DNA of 64,000 nucleotides. Origin: Clostridioides difficile. Lineage in GTDB: Bacteria; Bacillota; Clostridia; Peptostreptococcales; Peptostreptococcaceae. The stretch is from the NCBI RefSeq assembly GCF_001299635.1, contig NZ_JRHN01000044.1:124001-188000 (forward strand), read 5' to 3'. Under the pieces are notes generated by a model. The model ran no database searches, had not been told where the DNA came from, and worked only from the letters and a program-made list of their open reading frames with translations. The translations under genes and the position numbers were made by a program. Positions 18,747-27,105 of the stretch are shown one piece after another (position 1 is the first letter of the stretch; each line of letters begins with the position of its first letter).

Positions 18747-18772
18747 AGATGAGCAGAAGCTCATCTTTTTTT
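18747..18772 (+). terminator. Second terminator of the candidate plus-strand RNA
   Basis: AGATGAGC pairs with GCTCATCT around an AGAA tetraloop, followed by seven Ts on the plus strand. On the minus strand the stem is not followed by Ts, so it is directional. Confidence 0.85.
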
Positions 18773-18825
18773 ATGTATATTTCTATATATGTAAAATTAA
18801 GTTTATCAACATTTACATATAAATA

Positions 18826-18852
18826 GGGGCTACTCTCTGTTTGATATGCCCC
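18826..18852 (-). terminator. Stem-loop downstream of the amidohydrolase gene
   Basis: GGGGC pairs with GCCCC around a 17-base loop. The T-run on the minus strand is poor, so termination is uncertain. Confidence 0.35.
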
Positions 18853-18886
18853 CATTTTATATTTATCTTAATTTTTTATAACAACT

Positions 18887-20197
18887 TTAATAGTTGGATG
18901 AGATATCTAAAACAACTTTAGAGTATAACATGGCAGAGATTGGTATAATATCCTCATTATAATCAAAGTTTCTATTATGATGTTTTTCAGTTAATTCAGC
19001 ATCAAGTAGAAGATATGTCGCTTTTCCACCATGCTTATGAACATCATTCATCATAAATGTAAAATCTTCTCCTGCACCCAAATCAGCATAATCAACTATT
19101 TCTTTAATCCCATCAATACATTTACCTGATTTTGCTACAAACCCTACAAAATCTTTATCACAATAAGAATCAGCAGATTTTCCTTTAAAATTTAGACTAT
19201 ATTTGCACTTATACATTAATGCAGAAGATTCACATACTCTAATTGCACTTTCAAGCATATATTCATTAATTTCATTTGTAATACCTCTTGTTTCAGCTTT
19301 CAAAATAGCATTATCAGGGATAACATTACGCCCTGTACCTGCTTGCAACACTCCAATATTAATACGACTTGCACCTTTTCCAGTTCTAGGTATAGCAAGC
19401 ATATTTAGTGTTGCTGTTGCTGCAGCAGCAAGGGCATTATGACCAACCTCTGGACAATTACCTGCATGAGCTGATTTTCCCTCAAAACAGACATCAAATT
19501 TACTACTAACAAGATATCCATAACTACCAGCTGCTATTGCTCCTAAATTACCTGTTACATTTGCAATATGACCACCAAATATGTAATCAACCTCATGTAG
19601 AATTCCTTTTTCTACTAAAGAAATTGCACCTCTTCCACCTTCTTCAGCAGGTTGAAATATAAGCATAACTTTTCCTTTAATCTTGTCTTTGTATTTTGAT
19701 AAAATCTTTGCTGTCCCAAATCCAATAGCAGTATGTGCATCATGACCACAGGCATGCATACATCCATGATGCTCTGAATTGAAACCTTCCTTTACAGGAA
19801 CATGTCCAGGTTCGTCACTTTCTATCAAATCATTACAATCAATATCAAAACGAATTGCAACAGTAGGACCAGCTTGTTCTCCTTCAATAATACCAACTAC
19901 TCCTGTAAATCCTCCAGCAATTTTATTGATTAAATCTTCTCTTCCAGTTTCTTTGATAGCACGTTTAATACACTCTTCTTGAATATCTATATCAGGCTTT
20001 CCAAGCATATGTTCAGGTGAATGAATTTCAGTTCCATACATATAAGGAATTTTTAATTCTTCAAACATTTCAATTATTTTTACAGTAGTACGATACTCAG
20101 TCCATGCTGATTCTGGATATTTATGTAAGTCTCTGCGAACCTTAATAAGCTCTTTCTTAAATTCTACTTCATCAATTCTTTCAAAATTATAATACAT
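18887..20197 (-). CDS. M20 family amidohydrolase, AbgA-like
   Basis: This metallopeptidase is related to AbgA, which frees p-aminobenzoate from aminobenzoyl-glutamate, and to N-acyl-amino-acid amidohydrolases. The metal-binding motif HGCMHACGHDAHTAIG is near residues 150-165, the catalytic EEGGRGA near 190, and GKSAHAG near 235. The ATG at 20197 gives 436 residues, the length of AbgA, and has GGGAG eight bases upstream; the GTG at 20206 overlaps that site. It is the last gene of a sigma-54-driven cluster with an MFS importer and a threonine-aldolase-like lyase. The true substrate is unknown, and no AbgB partner is present. Confidence 0.85.
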   Translation of the reverse strand: MYYNFERIDEVEFKKELIKVRRDLHKYPESAWTEYRTTVKIIEMFEELKIPYMYGTEIHSPEHMLGKPDIDIQEECIKRAIKETGREDLINKIAGGFTGVVGIIEGEQAGPTVAIRFDIDCNDLIESDEPGHVPVKEGFNSEHHGCMHACGHDAHTAIGFGTAKILSKYKDKIKGKVMLIFQPAEEGGRGAISLVEKGILHEVDYIFGGHIANVTGNLGAIAAGSYGYLVSSKFDVCFEGKSAHAGNCPEVGHNALAAAATATLNMLAIPRTGKGASRINIGVLQAGTGRNVIPDNAILKAETRGITNEINEYMLESAIRVCESSALMYKCKYSLNFKGKSADSYCDKDFVGFVAKSGKCIDGIKEIVDYADLGAGEDFTFMMNDVHKHGGKATYLLLDAELTEKHHNRNFDYNEDIIPISAMLYSKVVLDISSNY

Positions 20198-20253
20198 AAT
20201 ACACACTCCCTTTATAAATATTATTCATTCCAAATATTAAAAAACCTTATTCA

Positions 20254-21480
20254 CTACAAATTCTGCTCATTCATGTTTTTTTCAGCTTGTTCACGTGTAT
20301 TAATTGTAGCTGCAAGAAATATACATAATATAAGTATAACTATAATCATTCCGAAAACTGCTATATAAGACCCTTTAAGAAGAGTAATTGAAAGACCCAT
20401 TATTAATGGTGCAATAATTCCAGCAACAGATGACCCAAAAGCTATAAATCCAGTTGCTGTACCAACTAAATCCTTTCGAACATATTTTAACACTAATGTA
20501 TAAAATGCTGGGCTCAGACAACATACTCCCAAATTAGCAATCGTTTGATATATAAATCCTAAAACAATACTTCCAGTATTATACATTAAGAAAACAGAAA
20601 TGCACATTATGATTAGAGAAGCAATAATAGCTATTTTCTCACGTCCAACAAAATATTTGTCAATAATCCATCCTGATATATTTACAAAAACAAATGATGC
20701 AAGTGCTGGTATCATTGAATAAGTAGCCATAGTTTTAATATCTAAATGTTTGACATTCACCCAGTATTGTGGCAACCAAGAGTTTAATCCCCACATTAAA
20801 AATCCTACGCCAAATTGAATAATTGGTGTCTTCCACACAATAGGATTTTTAAAAGCTTCTTTAAGAGGAACTTTTTTTGATTTTGTTTTTTGTGTACTCT
20901 TACCTGTATTTTTTTCATTTTTATTTAATAAATACAAAGACAAAGCAATTATTAAGTCAGCTATGGCAAAAATGAAAAATGCTTTTCTCCATCCATAAGA
21001 AAATGCCAAATACGCTATAATTAAACCCGCAAAAGCAGTCCCTAACTGACCTGCTGATATAAGAAAAGACTTTGCTCTTCCAAATTGCTCTTTTTTAAAA
21101 TTCTCTGCTATTGTAACTGAACTTGCTGGTGGAAATATTCCTTCTGCACATCCATACATAAACCTTATCACCATAAGAGAAACAAATGACCATGACATAC
21201 CTGTAAGTGTAGAAAATATAGCCCATATAGATACTATTACTATAATCAATTTTTTAGATTCATATTTATCAGCAAAGTATCCTCCAAAAAGGGACATAAT
21301 GGCCATACCAAAAGAAAATGAACTAATTAAAAAACCCACTTGTGTTGGATTTAGACCATACTCTTTACTTATTGGTATTGCAGCAACATTAATTGCCATC
21401 TTATCACAATACCCTACAAACCAAGCAATAAATAGTATACCTAAAATAATATATTTTTTATTATTATCTACCTTTTCCAT
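20254..21480 (-). CDS. MFS transporter, anion:cation symporter type
   Basis: The protein has 408 residues and twelve expected membrane segments. It carries the typical loop motif GGYFADKYESKK near residues 68-79, and DKMAINVA in helix 1 as in the ACS (hexuronate/dicarboxylate) branch. The ATG at 21480 is preferred (AAAGGGG about 11 bases upstream); the GTG at 21492 lies on the site itself. It lies between the lyase and amidohydrolase genes and so probably imports the substrate of the cluster. Confidence 0.87.
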   Translation of the reverse strand: MEKVDNNKKYIILGILFIAWFVGYCDKMAINVAAIPISKEYGLNPTQVGFLISSFSFGMAIMSLFGGYFADKYESKKLIIVIVSIWAIFSTLTGMSWSFVSLMVIRFMYGCAEGIFPPASSVTIAENFKKEQFGRAKSFLISAGQLGTAFAGLIIAYLAFSYGWRKAFFIFAIADLIIALSLYLLNKNEKNTGKSTQKTKSKKVPLKEAFKNPIVWKTPIIQFGVGFLMWGLNSWLPQYWVNVKHLDIKTMATYSMIPALASFVFVNISGWIIDKYFVGREKIAIIASLIIMCISVFLMYNTGSIVLGFIYQTIANLGVCCLSPAFYTLVLKYVRKDLVGTATGFIAFGSSVAGIIAPLIMGLSITLLKGSYIAVFGMIIVILILCIFLAATINTREQAEKNMNEQNL

Positions 21481-21546
21481 AAAACTTGCCACCCCTTTAT
21501 ACGTTTTTTAATAACTTTTATAAACACTAATCTTTTTTATAACTTT

Positions 21547-22584
21547 TTATATTTCATTTAAAACTTGTTTTATGATTTTCACAGCTTGCTTTACATTTTC
21601 AGTAGTAATTCCTTTATAAAATACTAATCTAATCTCTCCAGATGGCAATACTGTGACCTTCAAACCATTCTGTAATAATTTATTACAAAACTCCTCTTGA
21701 GCTACTCTAGATTTGCCTATATTTATAATGACAATATTACTTTGAACATTATGGTCTATATTTATATCCTTAATATCTTTTAAATTATCGGCTAAATATT
21801 TTGCATTTTTATGGTCAATAGCTAATCTTTCTACATTATGCTTTAGAGCATAGATTCCAGTAGCAGCTATTATGCCAGCTTGTCTCATATTACCACCTAA
21901 TAGCTTTCTAAGTTTTCTAGCTTCACCTATGAAATCTTTACTCCCAGATAAAATTGAACCTATAGGTCCACCTAAACCTTTAGAAATACAAAACATAACT
22001 GAATCCACATTCTTACAAATATCTTTTACATCAACCCCTGTTGCAATAGATGCATTAAATAGTCTAGCTCCATCCATATGAATAGGAATATTATGTTTTA
22101 TAGATACTTTTCTTAATTCTTTTAAATCTTCCAAAGGTATACATTTACCACCTGCAAAATTGTGTGTATTTTCAATACTTATCAATTTGATATTATTTGT
22201 TTTAATTAGTCTAATGATATCACTTTTATCAGGAATACCATCTTCTGCTAATTTAAATTTAATTGGCAACAACTGTCCAAAACGTGAATCAAAAACCACT
22301 TTTTCGCTAAGTAAAATATGTTGTTTTTCATCTACAAGTACCTTATCTCCAGGCTTACAATATGTAAGGATTGCTGTAGTATTTGCCAATGTTCCTGAAG
22401 GAAAAAATGCAGCAGATTCTTTTCCAGTTAATTGTGCTGCAAAATCTTCTAATTCATTAACTGTTTTATCTTCTCCTCTACCATACTCATCTTCTCTACC
22501 CGCATCTCCAGTTTGTGCTAAAAGAATCATTTTTAACATTTCTTCTGATGGTTGTGTAAGTGTATCACTTCTTAAATCAATCAT
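21547..22584 (-). CDS. Threonine aldolase/beta-eliminating lyase family PLP enzyme
   Basis: The 345-residue protein is a paralog of the one at 4279-5313, with MIDLRSDTLTQPS at the start, HMDGARLFNAS near 169-179 and the PLP lysine Lys202 in FCISKGLGGPIGS. It may split a beta-hydroxy-amino acid to glycine and an aldehyde. It is the first gene after a sigma-54 promoter and has AGGAG upstream. The association with an amidohydrolase and MFS carrier suggests a dedicated catabolic substrate rather than general threonine metabolism; that is inference. Confidence 0.85.
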   Translation of the reverse strand: MIDLRSDTLTQPSEEMLKMILLAQTGDAGREDEYGRGEDKTVNELEDFAAQLTGKESAAFFPSGTLANTTAILTYCKPGDKVLVDEKQHILLSEKVVFDSRFGQLLPIKFKLAEDGIPDKSDIIRLIKTNNIKLISIENTHNFAGGKCIPLEDLKELRKVSIKHNIPIHMDGARLFNASIATGVDVKDICKNVDSVMFCISKGLGGPIGSILSGSKDFIGEARKLRKLLGGNMRQAGIIAATGIYALKHNVERLAIDHKNAKYLADNLKDIKDINIDHNVQSNIVIINIGKSRVAQEEFCNKLLQNGLKVTVLPSGEIRLVFYKGITTENVKQAVKIIKQVLNEI

Positions 22585-22633
22585 ATTATATTTCTCCTAT
22601 CTAAATGTAATTAAGTCTTTCAACAGTATAATA

Positions 22634-22649
22634 AGCAACAAGTATGCCA
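22634..22649 (-). promoter_or_regulatory. Sigma-54 (-24/-12) promoter of the lyase-MFS-amidohydrolase cluster
   Basis: Minus-strand TGGCATACTTGTTGCT matches the consensus TGGCAC-N5-TTGCW with one mismatch and correct spacing. It lies about 50 bases before the lyase start and is faced by an enhancer-binding activator gene. Confidence 0.85.
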
Positions 22650-22699
22650 AATAATTTTTTAAAAAATCGTTTTCTTGCTCATCAATGCTATTCCAGCTC

Positions 22700-22716
22700 T
22701 TTGAAATAGATTCAAA
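22700..22716. promoter_or_regulatory. Candidate activator-binding palindrome
   Basis: TTTGAA-N5-TTCAAA is a perfect inverted repeat about 50 bases upstream of the sigma-54 promoter, where enhancer-binding proteins dock. A second one, TTTGTT-N9-AACAAA, lies at 22789-22809. Confidence 0.4.
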
Positions 22717-22887
22717 CGGGTATTCTATGTTTAATATTTATTACAGTTATAAATCAATAATGTTTATTTATATAATCTTATAAAACATTTTGTTGAATAA
22801 TTAAACAAACATATATATAATGATTGTTAATAGATACACTTTAAACACTTGATTTAGACATATTATTACGATTTGAAGGTGATTAAA

Positions 22888-24849
22888 TTGAAAATAACTA
22901 ATTCAGAAACAAACAATTTAGAAAAAGATTTGGTGATTTTATCTCCTTATGAGGGATTTGAATCCCAACTATCTGAGATACTTAATGAAATGAATTTATA
23001 TCCAACTGTAATTGAGGGATACAATATAAATGATTATTTAATAAGTAAATTAAACAATCTTTTTACAGAGTATTCATATCCTGAAGTAATAATTAGTAGA
23101 GGTGGTGTGGCAAGTCACATAAGTAAAATATTTAAAAATACAGTTATAATTAGAATGGAGCCTGATTACTTTGATATTATAAATGCGGTTAATTCTGCAA
23201 AGATATATGGTGATAATATAGGTATTATAATGCATTCAGAAACAATAGAATTGATAACAGACAAAGTTGACATAATTAAAAATATCCTTAATCTACATAA
23301 ACTTAAAATATATGCTTTTGAAACTATAGATGACATTCATAACCAAGTAATTTGTGGAAAATCCGATGGTATGGATGCAATGGTGGGCGGAGGAATAGCC
23401 GCATTAGAAAGTGGTACATCAAATAAAATGCCTGTAGTATTTGTTAAATCAAGTAAAACTTCTGTAATTGAAGCTATAAAACAAGCTCTCTCTATAATTA
23501 AAGTAAGAAAAAAAGAAAGAAAACAATTAGAAAGTCTAAAATTAATTGTAAACTATATATCAGAAGGTGTCATGGCAATTAATGGTGATAAAGTGGTACT
23601 GATTAACTCAACATTAGAAGATATCTTAGGTATTAAAAATGTTCAGGTGTTTAATAAAAAAATTGTTGACATAAACAACACAATAGCTGATTTTTTAAAT
23701 AAAGAAGGTAAGGACAAAGAAATAATCAAAATTGATAAGTCAAATTTTCTGATAGAAAAATCCAATCTTAATGAAAGTGGTTTTGCAGAAAAGATATTAC
23801 GTTTCCATAACGTTGAAAAAATTCAAGAGCAAGAACAGAAAATTAGGTCAAAATTGAATGCTAAAGGATTTGTAGCAAAGTATAATTTTGATGATATAAT
23901 AGGAAAAAGTAATGCTATTAAAAATGTTATTAATTCTGCACGCATCTATGCTTCAACAGATGCAAGCATTCTAATATCTGGAAATAGTGGTACTGGAAAA
24001 GAATTATTAGCACAAAGTATACATAATGAAAGTAACAGAAAAAATGGACCTTTTGTACCTATAAATTGTGGAGCAATTCCTGAAAATCTTCTTGAAAGTG
24101 AATTTTTTGGTTATGAAGAAGGAGCATTCTCAGGTGCAAAAAAAAATGGAAAAAAAGGCTTATTTGAACTAGCTCATACAGGAACAATTTTTTTAGATGA
24201 AATTAATTCTCTACCAATTTCTCTCCAGAGTAAATTGTTAAGGGTAATACAAGAAAAAGAATTTAATAGAATAGGTTCAGATTCTATAATTTCAGTTGAT
24301 GTTAGAATAATAGCAGCTACAAATCAAGATATGAATAAATTAACTCGCAATAATAAATTCAGAACTGACTTGTATTATCGTTTAAATATATTAAATTTGA
24401 ACTTACCTACTCTCTCTGATAGAAAGGGAGATATTGAGATTTTATCCATTCATTTTTTAAATTACTATTCAAAAAAATACAAAGTAAACATTCCATATTT
24501 AGAAAAACATGAGTTGGATATATTAACAAATTATAATTGGCCAGGTAATGTTAGAGAATTAGAGAATACTATTCATAGATTTGTACTTCTTTATGGCAAA
24601 GAAAATAATAATAATAATTTGATTTATAATTGTTTAGAAAATACAACTGATGTTATGGAAAATAATGTTGTAGAAGACAAAAAAGAAAGTAAGGAGATTA
24701 TTAAGATACACAGAGATACCCTTGAAGTAATGGAAAGAGAAATTATTTTATCTTATTTAAATGAATGTAAATGGAATAAACAAATAGTGGCTGATAAGCT
24801 TGGGATATGCAGAAGTACTTTATGGAGAAAATTAAAAGAATCTAAGTAA
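22888..24849 (+). CDS. Sigma-54-dependent enhancer-binding activator with PrpR_N sensor domain
   Basis: The N-terminus (about residues 10-200) is a PrpR_N-type sensor, followed by a PAS-like stretch. The AAA+ domain has Walker A GNSGTGKE, Walker B GTIFLDE and the sigma-54 contact loop, here GAFSGA instead of GAFTGA. A Fis-type helix-turn-helix (VADKLGICRSTLWRKL) ends the protein. The start is a TTG at 22888, six bases after AAGGTGA; the upstream in-frame TTG at 22873 overlaps that site. It is divergent from the cluster it probably controls. Confidence 0.92.
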   Translation: MKITNSETNNLEKDLVILSPYEGFESQLSEILNEMNLYPTVIEGYNINDYLISKLNNLFTEYSYPEVIISRGGVASHISKIFKNTVIIRMEPDYFDIINAVNSAKIYGDNIGIIMHSETIELITDKVDIIKNILNLHKLKIYAFETIDDIHNQVICGKSDGMDAMVGGGIAALESGTSNKMPVVFVKSSKTSVIEAIKQALSIIKVRKKERKQLESLKLIVNYISEGVMAINGDKVVLINSTLEDILGIKNVQVFNKKIVDINNTIADFLNKEGKDKEIIKIDKSNFLIEKSNLNESGFAEKILRFHNVEKIQEQEQKIRSKLNAKGFVAKYNFDDIIGKSNAIKNVINSARIYASTDASILISGNSGTGKELLAQSIHNESNRKNGPFVPINCGAIPENLLESEFFGYEEGAFSGAKKNGKKGLFELAHTGTIFLDEINSLPISLQSKLLRVIQEKEFNRIGSDSIISVDVRIIAATNQDMNKLTRNNKFRTDLYYRLNILNLNLPTLSDRKGDIEILSIHFLNYYSKKYKVNIPYLEKHELDILTNYNWPGNVRELENTIHRFVLLYGKENNNNNLIYNCLENTTDVMENNVVEDKKESKEIIKIHRDTLEVMEREIILSYLNECKWNKQIVADKLGICRSTLWRKLKESK

Positions 24850-24880
24850 ATCTTCTAATAATTATTAAACTTATTTGATA

Positions 24881-24934
24881 AGAAAAGGTTGTATGTAAAT
24901 GTATTTTTATACAAATCTACTTACAACCTTTTCA
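24881..24934. terminator. Bidirectional terminator between activator gene and trpS
   Basis: GAAAAGGTTGTA (24882-24893) pairs with TACAACCTTTTC (24922-24933), and the stem extends inward with a T-T mismatch. It lies between convergent genes. Confidence 0.85.
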
Positions 24935-25009
24935 TAAATAAATATTATTTTTAATTTATTATTATAATTTATTTAACTAAAAAGATAAATGTTTATCTAT
25001 AGTTAACCA

Positions 25010-26011
25010 TTAATATCTTCTTTCTATAAAACCAACTTTTTTATAAACTTTTCTAAGAGTCTTTCTAGCTTGTTTTTCAGCTTTTTCTGCTCCCATACTA
25101 TATATTTTTTCTAAATAATCTTTATTATTAAGAAGGTCCACATATCTTTCTCTTATAGGTCTTAAACTTTCTGCTACTACTTCAGCCACATCTTCTTTAA
25201 ATACTCCATAACCTTTACCTTCATACATGTTTACAATCTCTTCCACACTCTTTTTGCTTAAATTAGAGTATATATCAAGTAGATTTTTAATACCAGGTTG
25301 CTCATCAGTATATTTTACAACACCTAAAGAATCAGTAACACTTCTCTTTATCTTTCTCTTTATAGTATCTGAATCATCTGCTAATAATATAAAGGCATTT
25401 TCATTTGAATCAGATTTACTCATTTTCTTAGTTGGCTCTTGTAAACTCATTACTCTTGCTCCACCTTTTGGATAGTATCCTTCTGGAACCACAAATGTAG
25501 GTGAGAATCTATTATTAAATCTATTTGCTAAATCACGAGATAACTCTAAATGTTGTTTTTGGTCATCTCCAACTGGAACCAAATCAGTTTGATATAATAA
25601 TATGTCAGCAGCCATAAGGACTGGATAAGTAAACAAACCTGCATTTAGATTTGCTTCACTTTTTTGTGATTTATCCTTAAACTGAGTCATTCTGCTTAAT
25701 TCTCCCATATAAGTCATTGTACTTAATACCCACATAAGTTCAACATGCTCTTTAACATGAGATTGAATAAATATAGTATTTTTTTCTGGGTCTAATCCAC
25801 AAGCTATATATTGAGCAAGCAATTCTATAGCATTAGCTCTCAAAACTTTAGGGTCTTGAGGTACTGTTATTGCATGTAAATCAACTATACTATAATAGCA
25901 ATCATAATTATCTTGAAGTTCAGTCCAGTTTTTTATAGCTCCTATATAATTTCCTAAAGTCATTTTTCCTGATGGTTGTGCACCACTAAATATAACTTTT
26001 TTTTCACTCAT
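25010..26011 (-). CDS. trpS: Tryptophanyl-tRNA synthetase
   Basis: The class I enzyme charges tRNA-Trp. The HIGH-type motif is in PSGKMTLGNYIGA near residues 13-25, and KKMSKSDSNENA near 195 is the KMSKS loop. Its 333 residues are the usual length. It follows mtnN by 21 bases with an AAGGAGG site, and both genes lie behind a T-box leader whose specifier codon is TGG, so expression should rise when uncharged tRNA-Trp accumulates. Confidence 0.97.
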   Translation of the reverse strand: MSEKKVIFSGAQPSGKMTLGNYIGAIKNWTELQDNYDCYYSIVDLHAITVPQDPKVLRANAIELLAQYIACGLDPEKNTIFIQSHVKEHVELMWVLSTMTYMGELSRMTQFKDKSQKSEANLNAGLFTYPVLMAADILLYQTDLVPVGDDQKQHLELSRDLANRFNNRFSPTFVVPEGYYPKGGARVMSLQEPTKKMSKSDSNENAFILLADDSDTIKRKIKRSVTDSLGVVKYTDEQPGIKNLLDIYSNLSKKSVEEIVNMYEGKGYGVFKEDVAEVVAESLRPIRERYVDLLNNKDYLEKIYSMGAEKAEKQARKTLRKVYKKVGFIERRY

Positions 26012-26032
26012 TTTACTTGTACCTCCTTATAT

Positions 26033-26731
26033 TTATATTGATTTTAACATATTTAAAACTATATCCTTAGAATTGTTGGCAGCATCGTGTACAAATACAT
26101 CATATGTAACATCAGCACTTCCATCTGCCTTATCAGACATTGCTCTTATTATTACGAATGGAGTATTATTTAGATAACATACATGAGCTATAGCTCCACC
26201 TTCCATTTCTCCACAATACCCACCAAAATCATTTACTAATTCATCTTTTAATTCTTTAGAATTTATAAATTTATCTCCTGTAACAACTCTTCCTTTCAGT
26301 ACTTTGTGAGTCTTTACTTCCTCTACAGAAGATTTGTAAGCAGCATCTATAAGTCTTTCATCTGCTTTAAATACAGAAGTCTTCATTCTTGGTATAACTC
26401 CCTTAGGGTCTCCAAATGCTGTAGTATCTATATCATATTGTATAGAATCAGTCGATATCACTATGTCATTAACATCAAGATTTTCGTTCAAAGCACCTGC
26501 TACACCTGTATTAACAATAGCATCAACTTTAAATTCACTTATTAGTATCTGTGCACAAAGAGCAGAATTAACTTTACCTATACCACATTTTACTAATACT
26601 ACATTTTTTCCTTCTAATGTTCCTTGATGAAACTCTAAACTAGCTTTTTTTACAGTTTCTTTAATATCCATTAAATTAACTAAAATACTTACTTCTTCAT
26701 CCATTGCACCTATAATTCCTATTACGTTCAT
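26033..26731 (-). CDS. mtnN: 5'-methylthioadenosine/S-adenosylhomocysteine nucleosidase
   Basis: It hydrolyses MTA and SAH to adenine and a ribosyl thioether in the methyl cycle. The protein begins MNVIGIIGAMDEEV, has NTGVAGALN near 75-84, MEGGAIAHVCY near 174 and the catalytic Asp in RAMSDKADGSA near 195. The length of 232 is normal. Its location as first gene after a tryptophan T-box is unusual, because it places SAM recycling under tRNA-Trp control together with trpS. Confidence 0.95.
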   Translation of the reverse strand: MNVIGIIGAMDEEVSILVNLMDIKETVKKASLEFHQGTLEGKNVVLVKCGIGKVNSALCAQILISEFKVDAIVNTGVAGALNENLDVNDIVISTDSIQYDIDTTAFGDPKGVIPRMKTSVFKADERLIDAAYKSSVEEVKTHKVLKGRVVTGDKFINSKELKDELVNDFGGYCGEMEGGAIAHVCYLNNTPFVIIRAMSDKADGSADVTYDVFVHDAANNSKDIVLNMLKSI

Positions 26732-26754
26732 TTTTCCTCCTAAATTTTCTATAT

Positions 26755-27028
26755 TAAAAAATCCGTCCTAAATCAATAGGACGGATATATTTTCCGTGGT
26801 ACCACCTAAATTTATATATACTCAAAGTTGAATATATATATCTCAATATATGCTGTAACGTGCACACACGATATCAGATACTCTGTAGCCTTAAACTACA
26901 TTTCACCTTACTCCTTAAAGACCCATTCAATAAACACTTTTTATTAAGTTCTCAGCACCCTTAACTCTCTGTACAAAAGTATATTTATTTACTATTTCTT
27001 ATCACAGGATTAAATTTATTAATTTCTT
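26755..27028 (-). promoter_or_regulatory. T-box riboswitch, tryptophan specificity
   Basis: The T-box sequence AGGTGGTACCACGG lies at 26794-26807 on the minus strand. A terminator (stem ATCCGTCCTA/TTAGGACGGAT, 26761-26786, then Ts) follows. In stem I, GAATGGGTC places TGG (26923-26925) as specifier codon. It controls mtnN-trpS by tRNA-dependent antitermination. Confidence 0.93.
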
Positions 27029-27034
27029 TATTTT

Positions 27035-27063
27035 ATAATATTCCTTACACTATAAATTGTCAA
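27035..27063 (-). promoter_or_regulatory. Sigma-A promoter of the mtnN-trpS operon
   Basis: Minus-strand TTGACA (27058-27063), a 17-base spacer and TATTAT (27035-27040), immediately before the T-box leader. Confidence 0.8.
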
Positions 27064-27105
27064 CTATATATTATAATATCCAAAAGAAATTATTAAAATA
27101 CATTT

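Larger units (their letters stand above)
18579..18772 (+). ncRNA. Candidate small RNA opposite to its neighbours
   Basis: From the promoter at 18544-18572 a transcript would reach a first terminator (stem TCAGAA/TTCTGA, 18621-18642, seven Ts), giving about 70 bases. With read-through it reaches a second terminator (18747-18772), giving about 195 bases. Between them is the perfect stem AAAGTTAAC/GTTAACTTT (18678-18699). Both flanking genes are on the minus strand. Confidence 0.5.
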
